From positions 2,976,001 through 3,040,000 of the forward strand of contig JADJXS010000001.1 of NCBI GenBank assembly GCA_016710275.1: a stretch of DNA of 64,000 bases. Direction: 5' to 3'. The position numbers were made by a program, and so were the translations under genes. The stretch is from Phycisphaerales bacterium (lineage in GTDB: Bacteria; Planctomycetota; Phycisphaerae; UBA1845; Fen-1342). Below, one piece after another: positions 53,381 through 62,060 of the stretch (position 1 is its first letter; every line of letters starts with the position of its first letter). Below the pieces are notes generated by a model. It had not been told where the DNA came from and searched no databases. It was given only the letters and a program-made list of their open reading frames with translations.

Positions 53381-55165
53381 ATGGACCTCTACGCCGCCTC
53401 TCGACGCGCCTGCCCTTTGGACCGCGGGCGCTCCGCCGGTGCGAGGCCCCTCTTCGGATCGGGTCGAGCAGGTCGCGGCCGCGCACGCATTTTCACGAAC
53501 TCCGCATTCGCCGTGCTCGCACTGCTGTTCACCTGGCACGCCGCCCCCCTTCGCGCCGAAACGCTGACGTACACGCTCGAACCCCTGCCGCAGACCGGCG
53601 GCATTCGCGTCGAGTTCACCTGGGCGACAGCGGGCCGCGGCGGATCGCTGATGGGCGTGTCGTCGCGCTGGGGCAACATCACCGACGTGCCGGCGCTGCT
53701 CGGGGATTTCGTCGTGCAGGGCGCCAAGTCCGTCCGCCGCGACGGGGCGCGCTGGATCGTTGAGCACGATCGAGGCGCGAGCTTCACCGTTCGCTACGAG
53801 GTCAAGCCGCCGCGCCGCGACTTCGACTGGAGCGATACGCACCTGCCGATTACCACCCGCACGTTTTTTCACGGCATGGGCAATGCGTTTCTGCTGGTCC
53901 CGGAATCAGGCGGCGACGTACCGCGCGAGTTTGACGTCATCCTGCGCTGGAAACTTCCCGCCGGTTGGCGAAGCGTCTGCTCCTGGGGGGTCGGGCGCAG
54001 CGTCGGGGCGCGGGTCGCCGCGACGGACGTCCGGCACAGCGTCTATCTCGCCGGTGAGCTGGTCGTCGAGAAGTCCGAGCAGGAGGGCCGCAGCGTCACG
54101 GTCGCGATGGTGGACAAGTTCGGCTTCCGCGCGCCGCGCTTCCTGGAGCTGGCCCATCGCGTCATCGCAGCCCAGTGCGAATTCATGGTGGAGAAGAACT
54201 TCCCTGAATTCGTCATTACCGCCATCCCGGTCGGCGATCCGCTGCCGGACGGCAACACCCGCGCCAGCGGCTCCGGCCTTTATCACAGCTTCGCGCTGTA
54301 CCTTGCGCCGCGCTCTCAAATGAACGACGCCATCGAGCACCTGTTCGCTCATGAGCTGTTTCATCACTGGAACGGCCGCCTGCTCGGGGCGGCCAAGCCG
54401 GAGGAGCTGGTCTATTGGTGGATCGAGGGCTTCACCGACTATTACGCGCTGCGCATCCTGCATGATTCCCGGCTGTGGGGGGACGAGTTGTTTCTCAAGT
54501 GGCTCAACCGCCACATCCGCGAGTACTACGCCAATCCCGCGATCGGCGAATCCAACGAGGTGATCGGCCGCGATTTCTGGAAGCGCCGCGACACCGCCGG
54601 CGAGATGGCCTATCAGCGCGGGTTGATGCTGGCGGTGCGCTGGCACGCGATGGCCCGCCGTGCCGGAGTCGCCGACGGACTCGATTCGCTCTTTCTGGCG
54701 ATGATCCAGCGCGCCCGGCAAGGCGCTTTCGAGCTGACCAACGACGCCATCCGCACCGCCGGCGCCGAGCGCCTCGGCCGCTGGTTTGCGGCCGAGTTTG
54801 ATCAGTATGTCCTGGCCGCGAACACGATCGAATTGCCCGAAGACGCGCTCGCGCCCGCGTTTCGCGGACGGGTTGTGAACGTATTCGAGTTTGATCTCGG
54901 CTTTGATCGCGAGAAGTCGCTGCGATCAAAGGCCGCGGTGGGCGTCGTCAAGGGGTCCGCGGCGGCTCGTGCCGGCCTGCGCGAGGGTGACAAGCTGGTC
55001 GGTTGGAAGCTGCATGGCGACCCGGATCAGAAGATCACGCTCGACGTCTTGCGCGGCGAGAACACGCGGAAGATCAGCTACTTCCCGCGCGGCGAGTCGC
55101 GCAGCGTCATGCAGTTTCGTCCGGCCGGGGCGATGAATGACGCGGAATCGGCGGGTTCACGATGA
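53381..55165 (+). CDS. M61-like peptidase with C-terminal PDZ domain
   Basis: A 594-residue exported protease. The long basic N-region and hydrophobic core (about 39-56) form a signal peptide ending near LRAE. The catalytic domain has HELFHHWNGRLLG (zinc His324, Glu325, His328) and the third ligand Glu349 in VYWWIEGFTDYYAL, as in glycyl-aminopeptidase-like M61 enzymes. A PDZ-like domain (about 510-575, GVVKGSAAARAGLREGDKLV) follows. GGAG six bases before the ATG supports this start. It ends in an ATGA overlap with the thioredoxin-fold gene. Confidence 0.88.
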   Translation: MDLYAASRRACPLDRGRSAGARPLFGSGRAGRGRARIFTNSAFAVLALLFTWHAAPLRAETLTYTLEPLPQTGGIRVEFTWATAGRGGSLMGVSSRWGNITDVPALLGDFVVQGAKSVRRDGARWIVEHDRGASFTVRYEVKPPRRDFDWSDTHLPITTRTFFHGMGNAFLLVPESGGDVPREFDVILRWKLPAGWRSVCSWGVGRSVGARVAATDVRHSVYLAGELVVEKSEQEGRSVTVAMVDKFGFRAPRFLELAHRVIAAQCEFMVEKNFPEFVITAIPVGDPLPDGNTRASGSGLYHSFALYLAPRSQMNDAIEHLFAHELFHHWNGRLLGAAKPEELVYWWIEGFTDYYALRILHDSRLWGDELFLKWLNRHIREYYANPAIGESNEVIGRDFWKRRDTAGEMAYQRGLMLAVRWHAMARRAGVADGLDSLFLAMIQRARQGAFELTNDAIRTAGAERLGRWFAAEFDQYVLAANTIELPEDALAPAFRGRVVNVFEFDLGFDREKSLRSKAAVGVVKGSAAARAGLREGDKLVGWKLHGDPDQKITLDVLRGENTRKISYFPRGESRSVMQFRPAGAMNDAESAGSR

Positions 55166-56340
55166 TTTTCCCGCACGTTGCGCTAGGTTGTGCGATTCTG
55201 ACGTGCGTTGTCGCCCAAGCGCAGACCGCGTTTGTCGACATGGACTTTGACCGCGCCGCGGAGACCGCCCGCCGCGAGCAGCGGCCGCTGCTTGTCTGCT
55301 TTCACGTGCCGTGGAGCCTGGCCTGTCGGCACATGGCAGAGACCACCTGGGCTTCTCCGCCGCTGGTCGAGTGGCAGCAGCGTGAATTTCTCTCCATCCG
55401 CGTGGACGCCGCCGAACAGCGCTCGCTGGCCGAGCGCTTCCGAATAGATCGCACGCCCGCCCTGCTGATTCTCACGCCGGAGGGCCGGGAGCGCGACTGC
55501 ATCCTGGGTTATCGCGACGGGCGACAGATGCTGGCGGAGTTGCGGGAATCAGCGGCCGGGCGCGACGCCGAGGCGCGCGCGCGGCCGCTGGCTGAGCGCG
55601 GCGGGCCGGCTTCCGCCCCTGCCCGTCATCGACTCGCGGCGATCCTGGCCCGCAGCGGGCGCGAAGCGGAGGCGCTGGAGCACCTGGTGTGGTGCTATGA
55701 CGAGGGGCTGGCGATCAACATGGTTTATGCCGCGGCGCAGCGGCGGATGCTGATCGGCGATTTCGCTGCGCTGGCCCGTCGGCACCCCCCTGCCGCCGCT
55801 GCGCTGGTCGAGCGTCGGCGTCGGGCGGAGGAGGCGCTTCGCGCAGCGGATCACCCCAATGAGGCGCGCAACCTGGCGCTGATCACGCGGGAGATGGGCG
55901 ACGCGGAGCGGCTCCTGGCACTGTTTGACGCGCTGCCTGACGCGGCGTCTTCGCGGGCATTGCTGATTGACGCCGTGTTTGACGAGCTGATCCGCGCCAA
56001 GCGCTACGCGGACCTGCTGGGCGAATTGCGGCCGGATGCGGTCGAGCATTACCGCCAGCAGGTGCAGATCGCGCGCACCGGTGGCGGGATGGCCTGCTGC
56101 AGCATTCATGCGCCGCGCGGGCCGGCCGCGGCGGGCGGATTGGTGGATCGCGGGGCCGCGCTGCTCGAGGCGCTGGCCGCGGAGAATCGACGCGATGATG
56201 CGCGAGCGGTGATCGCGGCGGCGTTGTCGTTTGAGGACAATCCGCAGGTGCGGGCGCTATTGGGCGAAGGGTTGAAGCGCGGCGGCCGGGGTGAGTGGAC
56301 TGAGGATCTGAATCGCAGCGCCGGCAAGACCGGGAAGTAG
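55162..56340 (+). CDS. Exported thioredoxin-fold protein without CxxC
   Basis: A 392-residue protein. Signal peptide about 1-20 (ending VAQAQ), a thioredoxin-like domain (about 22-130: RPLLVCFHVPWSLACRHM, then FRIDRTPALLILTPEGRE with the cis-Pro loop), then a helical, TPR-like C-terminal half. The position of the redox CxxC reads WSLAC, leaving a single Cys, so it is unlikely to be a classical oxidoreductase. A further CC pair occurs near 313. Translationally coupled to the M61-PDZ peptidase, so a joint role in handling exported proteins is plausible. Confidence 0.8.
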   Translation: MIFPHVALGCAILTCVVAQAQTAFVDMDFDRAAETARREQRPLLVCFHVPWSLACRHMAETTWASPPLVEWQQREFLSIRVDAAEQRSLAERFRIDRTPALLILTPEGRERDCILGYRDGRQMLAELRESAAGRDAEARARPLAERGGPASAPARHRLAAILARSGREAEALEHLVWCYDEGLAINMVYAAAQRRMLIGDFAALARRHPPAAAALVERRRRAEEALRAADHPNEARNLALITREMGDAERLLALFDALPDAASSRALLIDAVFDELIRAKRYADLLGELRPDAVEHYRQQVQIARTGGGMACCSIHAPRGPAAAGGLVDRGAALLEALAAENRRDDARAVIAAALSFEDNPQVRALLGEGLKRGGRGEWTEDLNRSAGKTGK

Positions 56341-56463
56341 AGCGGTGCCCGCAATGGCGCGGTTCGTGGCGCTGCCGGGTCGGCCGTCGGCGTCGTGTTC
56401 AGCGGGCGATTGGGACGTCGCCCGGAATCGGCTAAGCTCGACGCCCGGAGTGGTCGCCCCGAC

Positions 56464-57186
56464 ATGCCCGAACTTACGATCAAAATTTGCGGCGTGACGA
56501 CGGTCGAAGACGCGCTGTCGGCGGCCGCGGCCGGTGCGGATTTCATCGGGACTATCCGTGCCGACAGCCCGCGAGCCGCAGCGCTTGAGCGCGCCGCTGA
56601 AATCTGCGCTGCTCTCGCGGGCCGGCCTGCGCCCGTTACACAGGCGGTGCTGCTCTTTCGGGATCAGCCGGCTGAACAGATCCTCGCGGAAGTGGATCAC
56701 TGCCGCGCACGGTGGGTGCAGTTGCACGGCTCGGAATCGGAGGGCTTCGTGCGGCGGCTGTGGGCGGACCGACCTGCGCTCTCGATCATCCGCGCGTGGG
56801 AAATCGGAAGCGAGGACAGCGAGCGCCAGTTGCTTGCATATGTTCGCTCGCTCCATGCGAGGCGAACGGGTGAAGCGCCCGGGACACCCGGCACCCCGCC
56901 ATCGCTCGCGGCGATCATCGTCGATGCTCCCAAGGGCGGACCCGCACCCGGGTTTGACCGGCTGCGGACGCTCAGCCGATCGTGGCCGGCAGACTTCCCG
57001 CCGTTGTGGTGCGCCGGCGGCCTCACGCCCGCCAACGTCGCGGACGCCATCCGCGGCGGGCGCTTCGCGGGAGTGGACGTCGCGCGAGGAGTCGAGGTCG
57101 CGCCGGGTGTGAAAGACCATGCGGCGATTCGCTTGTTCATCGCCAATGCCCGCGGAGCGCTGGGGACATCTGAAGCGCCGACGTGA
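56464..57186 (+). CDS. trpF: Phosphoribosylanthranilate isomerase (diverged)
   Basis: A 240-residue TIM-barrel protein: IKICGVTTVEDALSAAAAGA (catalytic Cys7-9 region), ADSPRAA (phosphate/SPR loop), WVQLHGSESEGFVRRL, AAIIVDAPKGG (catalytic Asp; the motif is changed from LLD) and LWCAGGLTPANVADAI followed by GVDVARGVEVAPGVKD. It carries out the third step of tryptophan synthesis. It is away from other trp genes, which is common outside operon-forming groups. Longer than usual by an insert near 125-145. It is the last clear chromosomal gene before the decayed segment. Confidence 0.88.
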   Translation: MPELTIKICGVTTVEDALSAAAAGADFIGTIRADSPRAAALERAAEICAALAGRPAPVTQAVLLFRDQPAEQILAEVDHCRARWVQLHGSESEGFVRRLWADRPALSIIRAWEIGSEDSERQLLAYVRSLHARRTGEAPGTPGTPPSLAAIIVDAPKGGPAPGFDRLRTLSRSWPADFPPLWCAGGLTPANVADAIRGGRFAGVDVARGVEVAPGVKDHAAIRLFIANARGALGTSEAPT

Positions 57187-57302
57187 CGAATCCGTCATCG
57201 ACAGTGCCGTGCAAAGAAAGCGGTCCCATGCGCTCGGGCCGATGTCGGAGGGTTCTTTGCGCTCGTCGAATCGGTCGTTGCCGGGCAGACGCCCGGCGGA
57301 GT

Positions 57303-57334
57303 GCCTGCTTTCGCAGAGTAGCGCGAAGGCACGC
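57303..57334. repeat. REP-like palindrome, diverged copy 3
   Basis: It aligns with copy 1 in the same orientation, with about eight mismatches over 37 positions: arm GCCTGCTTTCGCAG, loop AGTA-like, arm GCGCGAAGGCACGC, then CCACCC as in copy 1. The stem still pairs in part. It lies 116 bp after trpF and 82 bp before a tRNA-Arg remnant. No clear 12-bp array accompanies it. Confidence 0.65.
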
Positions 57335-57415
57335 CACCCACATACAGCGATCAATGGTGGGGAATTCGCAGAAAGTGCATGCGAAAATGGGGGTTCTTGG
57401 GCAGTGGGTTGCAAC

Positions 57416-57457
57416 GCGCCCGAGAGGATTCGAACCTCCGACCTGCGGTTCAGGAAT
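57416..57457 (-). tRNA. 3' half of a tRNA-Arg(CCU), apparently a remnant
   Basis: On the minus strand, TCCTGAACCGCAGG (anticodon loop with CCT and 3' stem strand) is followed by a variable loop, a T-arm GGAGG-TTCGAAT-CCTCT and the 3' acceptor strand CGGGCGC. The matching 5' acceptor GCGCCCG is absent. A D-arm-like TCGCTCGGTGGATCGA just upstream is a few bases away from pairing and the 5' anticodon strand is missing. It is therefore read as a truncated or degenerate tRNA gene, such as is left at an integration site. A split or intron-bearing tRNA is a less likely alternative. Confidence 0.5.
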
Positions 57458-57602
57458 CGATCCACCGAGCGACCGAGGCTCGTATCCGACGCTACCCACA
57501 CGGGTTGCGGATTGCAAGTCATGTGCACACTTGGATCGAGTTAGCCGGATTCGCACGCGCCAGCGCTGTCAAGACCGCGCTCTGACCCCGCTCCAATTGA
57601 CA

Positions 57603-57917
57603 GTTGTCCACCACCGCCCGCGACAAGTCGAGCTGGTCGGCACCCCGCAGCCGGTCGAGCAGTCGGCGGTGCAGCTTCCCCCAGACGCCGGCCCGCTGCC
57701 AGTCGCGCAGCCGCCGCCAACAGGTCATCCCGCTGCCGCAACCCATCTCCTGCGGCAGATACTCCCAGGGGATGCCGGTTTTCAGCACGAACAGGATCCC
57801 GGCCAACACCTGCCGATCGTTGACCGGCGGCCGTCCGCCCTTGGGACAACGCGGCCGTTAGGGAATCAGCGGTTCGATCACCGCCCACAAGTCGTCCGTG
57901 ACCACCGGCCGGGCCAT
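57603..57917 (-). pseudogene. IS5-family transposase fragment with in-frame stop
   Basis: Minus-strand translation from 57917 reads MARPVVTDDLWAVIEPLIP, then a TAA stop (57858-57860, probably from CAA), then GGRPPVNDRQVLAGILFVLK, TGIPWEYLPQEMGCGSGMTC and WRRLRDWQRAGVW up to about VVDN. This is the N-terminal third of an IS5 (IS427-like) transposase; the DDE core is missing. Both the stop and the truncation mark it as dead. No inverted repeats of the element could be placed with confidence. Confidence 0.85.
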
Positions 57918-58009
57918 CGCAGCGTCCTCCATGACGCAACCACAACTCGCTCAATGGCCGAAGCATCCTGAATTCCTACGCCCCGTCAAGGGGGTTTGTT
58001 AGGCACTCT

Positions 58010-59648
58010 GTAACAGTTCAGCCGTTTGCGAACGTTTCTGAGATTGTTGGCTTGTAGCCCTTGCGCCGGGAGCGCGCACGCGCGTATTTCATGTTCATGC
58101 GCAGCGTGGTGGTGCATTCTGGCATGCTGGACGACCTGGTTGCGGCGTTGCAGACGGGCGTCTGCGATGAGGCGGCGGCGCTGCGTCTGTACGCGTTGGG
58201 TTCCGAGGCGGTGAAGCTGGCTCTGTTGGCGGCCGCGCGACGCATCGCCGAGCAGGCGGCGCGGATCGCGGAGTTGCAGACGCGCCCGGCCGGTGATTTG
58301 TCCGCGACGACGCCGGCCACGCCCTCGGGGATGATCCCGGTCTATCTCAAGGCCAACGTTCGCGGCAAGGATGCGGAGGCGACGGATCGTCGTCGTCGCA
58401 AGCGGCCGGGCGGCCGCCACGGTCATCCCGGCCATCGTCGCCCGGCGCCGCTGCGGATCGACCGCCGCGTCGAGCACCGGGCCGCCTGTTGTCCCGACTG
58501 CGGCGGGGCGCTGCAACGCTGCAACCGCCGGCGCACGCGGATCACCGAAGACCTGCCCGAGAACATTCCGCCGCAGGTCACCGAGCACACGATCCATCGC
58601 GACTACTGCCCGAACTGCCGGAAGGATGTCGAACCCGGAGTGCCGGATGCGCTGCCCGGCGCCACGCTCGGCCATCGCGTGGTCAGCTTTGCGAGCTGGT
58701 GTCATTACGGGTTGGGCGTAACGATCGATCAACTGATCGACATCCTGCAATTTCACCTGCAAACGCGGCTCTCGGCCGGCGGATTGGTCGCGTGCTGGCA
58801 GCGGCTGGCCGACGTGCTGGCGCCCTGGTACGAGCAGATCGCCCGCGAGGCGAAGTCTTCCGCCCATCTGCACGCGGACGAGACCGGCTGGCGCGTGCAA
58901 GGCCAGACCTGCTGGCTGTGGTGTTTTGCCAACGGCCAGGTGTGCTACTACATGATCGACCGCTGCCGCGGAAGTCCCGCGCTCCGGAAGTTCTTCGGCG
59001 AGGCCTTCGAGGGCATCCTGCTGCACGACTTCTGGAGCGCGTACGAATCGATCGACGTGGCCGATCGACAGTATTGCCTCGTGCACCTGCTGCGCGAACT
59101 GGAGAAAGTCGACGAGCAGCGCGCCGCGGCGCCGCACGCCACGGACGACGGCTGGCACACCTTCGCCAAAACCCTGCGGCGACTGATCCGCGACGGCATC
59201 CGTCTGCGCAAGCGGCCGGACTTTTCGCCGCAACGCTATGCCACGCGCATCCCGCGCTCACCCTGCGCCTCGATGCGCTGGTCCGGAATGTGCTCGACCA
59301 CGCCGCCGCCGGACAACCCGTCGATCGCGACGCCCTGCGGCTGTGCAAACGCCTGCGCCGCACCGCCGATCACATCTTTACCTTTCTGGACCACCCCGCC
59401 ATCCCCTTTGAGAACAACTTCGCCGAACGCATGATCCGACCGGCCGTCATCCTGCGGAAGAACAGCCAGTCCAATCGCTCCGACCGCGGCGCTACCACCC
59501 AGGCCGTCCTCATGAGCGTCTACCGCACCCTCAAACTCCGCGGCCACGACCCGCTCCACACCCTCGAAACCGCCCTGCGGACCTGCGTCCAAACCGGACA
59601 ACTCCCCCCGCTACCGGATACAATCGCCGCAGACGGGTGAACTGTTAC
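58010..59648 (+). mobile_element. IS66-family insertion sequence (transposase only)
   Basis: A 1639-bp element bounded by 21-bp inverted repeats: left 58010-58030, right 59628-59648 (inverted), both starting GTAACAGTTCA and matching at 19 of 21 positions. GTAA ends are typical of IS66. It carries only the large transposase gene, as in the ISBst12-like subgroup. The 8 bp outside each end (GGCACTCT left, GTTGGACC right) differ, so no target duplication is visible; this suggests later rearrangement or deletion at one side. Confidence 0.85.
58091..59640 (+). pseudogene. IS66-family transposase, frameshifted
   Basis: Frame one (to about 59250) holds the N-terminal helices, the zinc-finger-like CCPDCGGALQRCN and CPNCRKDVEPGVP, LHADETGWRVQG (first catalytic Asp) and LLHDFWSAYESIDVADRQYC (second Asp). 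The following frame carries LTLRLDALVRNVLDHAAAGQ and AIPFENNFAERMIRPAVILR (catalytic Glu) to the end at 59640. A one-base loss near 59240-59265 separates the two, so the DDE triad is split. Start uncertain: ATG 58091 or 58097, or a TTG at 58061. Without recoding it makes no active transposase. Confidence 0.82.
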
Positions 59649-59794
59649 GTTGGACCGAAGTTGCCCTGAGTCCACGAGCGCCTTTCACGCAATCCGCACA
59701 GACCGAATCACGACCCCGCGCTTCGTGCACCTACGGAGGATTCCAACCCGCGAGACGCGGGCCACGGCCGGGTCTCCACCCATCGTCGCCTCTA

Positions 59795-60598
59795 TCACGG
59801 TTGCGATCCAACCTTCAACAAGTGTGTGCGGATCGCCAACGGCACTCGATCAACGGGCCATTTCGCGAGCGCCGACGCGATATCGTCAAGCGGCTGGCCG
59901 CACCGATGCGGGTGTGCTTGGCAGCCCGATTCGCAGTCGGCCGCATGCACGAGTTCCTGAAAGTCCGCATGCGACCACCCGACATCAACGGGGACGATCG
60001 TGCCGTTCTCGGGAACCAGGATGACCATCGGCGCTCGCATGCGAATGCGTTCGCAACGGCTCGGCGTGCGGACGCTAAGAATCGTGTGCTTTCCGGTGAG
60101 CCAGCTCGTCGCGACCTGCGCTTCGACATGCACTCTCTCTTGAGGCAAGCCCGACAGCAACACGAATCCGGGTTGATCGTCGGTGAGGCCGACGGCGACC
60201 GCGTCATCGCCGTAACTCTCGAACGCGACAACCCGGTCCGCGTTCGCGTGCGTTGTAAGGCGTTCGTAGGCCGAATAGACGATGATTCCGAGGAGGATTA
60301 TCAGCAGGGCCGCACGCCGCGACTATTGACCGCGTTGTGTCGCGCGCGCGCCGTCGGCCCGCATCTCGGGCCGGGAAGCCCTGCGTCGGTCGTATTCGGC
60401 ACGCCACAGTCGGCGCCGGCCCCCGCGTCGTTCATGTATGTCACGCGCGGCCTCCCAATGGTCGCCAAGCCTGCGTATTCCGTCGAAGGGCCGAAAATTG
60501 CACGCTCCGTGCCATGCCGGGACGCCGATTTCTCCGCTCCAGGACGGATGGTGCACGACAGTGGCGGAATCCACCCAAAATGGGATGATCGCGTGCAA
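59795..60598 (-). pseudogene. Membrane protein gene with an internal amber stop
   Basis: On the minus strand one frame is open from 60598 to a TAG at 60323-60325 and continues after it without a usable start: AALLIILLGIIVYSAYERLT (a membrane helix), DRVVAFESYGDDAVAVGLTD, GFVLLSGLPQERVHVEAQVA, MVILVPENGTIVPVDVGWSH. Residue patterns after the stop look fully coding. The part before it (FRPFDGIRRLGDHWEAARDI) is less certain and overlaps an inverted repeat. Probably a one-helix membrane protein broken by a point mutation. No family recognised. Confidence 0.5.
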
Positions 60599-60603
60599 TT
60601 TTC
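60493..60603. repeat. Perfect 13-bp inverted repeat with 85-bp spacer
   Basis: GAAAATTGCACGC at 60493-60505 and its exact reverse complement at 60591-60603. In a GC-rich setting such a perfect AT-containing pair is unlikely by chance alone. It could be the ends of a small non-autonomous element or a large hairpin. No flanking target duplication is visible. Confidence 0.5.
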
Positions 60604-60683
60604 CGCACCCGCTGGGAATCTACGATCAGCGGACATCCGCCGGGCAGCACGGACGGCGTCGAATTCGCGAGTGTGGAGCTAAG

Positions 60684-61256
60684 TTGAAGCAGAAGCGCGA
60701 CAGCGCGGCATTCCTGGCGGAGCTGGAGCCGCTGCGACACCAGCTTTACGGCTACGCGCGGCGGGCGCTGAATCGGCCGGAGGCGATTACGGACGCGCTT
60801 CAGGAGGTAGTGCTGACGGCGTGGCGCGAGTATCCGCGATTTGTGCGTGGGACGAATTTCCGGGCCTGGGTGTTTCGGATCATGGTCAATACAGTGTTCA
60901 ACTTCAACAAACGCGGTACTCGGGAGCAAACGGTCCCGGACGTAAATGCGGTGCTCGACGCGGCCACCGTCCTGGAGCACGAGACAGAGTGGTCGCTGAT
61001 ACTCGACGATCCGCAGCGGCTACGCGAGTTGCTGGATGAGCGACTCGTCCATGCCATCGACGCGCTGGGCGAGAACGAGCGGCAGTGCTTTCTGCTCTGC
61101 CTTTTTCAGGGGTTTTCGTACAAGGAAGTGAGCGGGATGCTCGGGCTTCCGCTCGGAACGGTGATGTCGCACATCCATCGCGCGCGCATGAAACTCCGGG
61201 AGCGCCTGGCGACTCTCGCGGTCGAGCGACGGTATGTTTCGGAGGGCCGCCCGTGA
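60684..61256 (+). CDS. ECF-type RNA polymerase sigma factor
   Basis: A 190-residue extracytoplasmic-function sigma factor. Region 2 (about 12-80): LYGYARRALNRPEAITDALQ, then VLTAWREYPRF and RAWVFRIMVNTVFNF. Region 4 (about 125-180): ALGENERQCFLLCLFQGFSY, KEVSGMLGLPLGTVMSHIHR (helix-turn-helix), ARMKLRERL. The TTG start at 60684 has GGAG five bases upstream; the frame before it is non-coding in look. Its stop overlaps the anti-sigma start (GTGA). Probably activated when the zinc-binding anti-sigma protein is oxidised or loses metal. Confidence 0.92.
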   Translation: MKQKRDSAAFLAELEPLRHQLYGYARRALNRPEAITDALQEVVLTAWREYPRFVRGTNFRAWVFRIMVNTVFNFNKRGTREQTVPDVNAVLDAATVLEHETEWSLILDDPQRLRELLDERLVHAIDALGENERQCFLLCLFQGFSYKEVSGMLGLPLGTVMSHIHRARMKLRERLATLAVERRYVSEGRP

Positions 61257-62023
61257 ACTGCCGCGAAGCACGCCGCTGCCTGAGCCCGTATCTGGATTCC
61301 GAGCTGGACCCGACGACGACGTTCGCGATCAGCGAGCATCTGCGGGTCTGCGACGATTGCCGGGGCAGATTCGAAGCGGAGCGCGGCGCGGATCAGGCCG
61401 TCGTTGCCAGACTGGGCGTGGAAAGCGTCCCCGACGAAGTCTGGCGCGAGGTCGTTCGACCTTTGCGGACGCCGCGCTGGATTCGCTGGAGGCTGTGCGC
61501 ACCGCTGGCTGCCGCCGCGGCGGTTGCGCTAATCTTTTGGAGCGGTTGGTCGTGGAAAGCCGTGGCGCCGCAGCCGCACTGGGTGGTGCGGGAGTTCCTG
61601 GCAGAAACGAACAATGGCCGACCCTTTGACTCAGCAGACGCGCAATCAGTTCCAGCCGGAATGACGATGTCGCTCAAGCCGTTTTCCGATCTGGTTGTGA
61701 CGTTCACCGGGGAGGCGGCGCTTCGGCACGTCGTGCAGTTCGTGCGGCTCGACGCGGTCCGCGACGCCGACGGCGCCGAAATCGTGGAGGTCCGGCTGAA
61801 CTGCTGCGGCGAGCCGGTGATCGTGCGGGCCGCGAAGCGCGACCAGCCGGGCCGCCTGCGCGAGTTTGTCGGGCTGGATGCAACGCGGCTCGCCGCCCTG
61901 CCCACCGCCAGTGACGGTGCACGGCGCGTCTCGGTCGCGGAGCGCGAAGTCGGCGACTACATCGTCGTAGCCGTGTCGCGACATCCGACGCACGAACTGC
62001 TCGCGGCCATGCAGGTGCAGTGA
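61253..62023 (+). CDS. Anti-sigma factor with zinc-binding (zf-HC2) domain and membrane helix
   Basis: A 256-residue protein. The N-terminal zinc-binding motif is Cys3, His29, Cys33, Cys36 (MNCREARRCLSPYLDSELD, ISEHLRVCDDCRGRF). One membrane helix follows (about 84-101, LCAPLAAAAAVALIFWSGW), then a roughly 150-residue extracytoplasmic domain including VRLNCCGEPVIVRAAK with a CC pair. GTG start with GGAGG seven bases upstream, overlapping the sigma stop. It should hold the ECF sigma factor at the membrane; the paired Cys residues suggest a redox- or metal-sensing role. Confidence 0.87.
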   Translation: MNCREARRCLSPYLDSELDPTTTFAISEHLRVCDDCRGRFEAERGADQAVVARLGVESVPDEVWREVVRPLRTPRWIRWRLCAPLAAAAAVALIFWSGWSWKAVAPQPHWVVREFLAETNNGRPFDSADAQSVPAGMTMSLKPFSDLVVTFTGEAALRHVVQFVRLDAVRDADGAEIVEVRLNCCGEPVIVRAAKRDQPGRLREFVGLDATRLAALPTASDGARRVSVAEREVGDYIVVAVSRHPTHELLAAMQVQ

Positions 62024-62060
62024 CCGGGGTCGGGCACCGGCGGCGACAAGGAGTGATTCG

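Noticed and set aside
57119..57544. Protein reading frames across the tRNA-Arg remnant
   Set aside because: The residues RIRTSDLRF are a known translation artefact of tRNA-Arg antisense sequence, so this is not a protein gene.
58061..59640. Programmed -1 frameshift in the IS66 transposase
   Set aside because: No clear slippery heptamer followed by a hairpin is seen near 59250, and IS66 transposases are not known to be made this way; decay is simpler.
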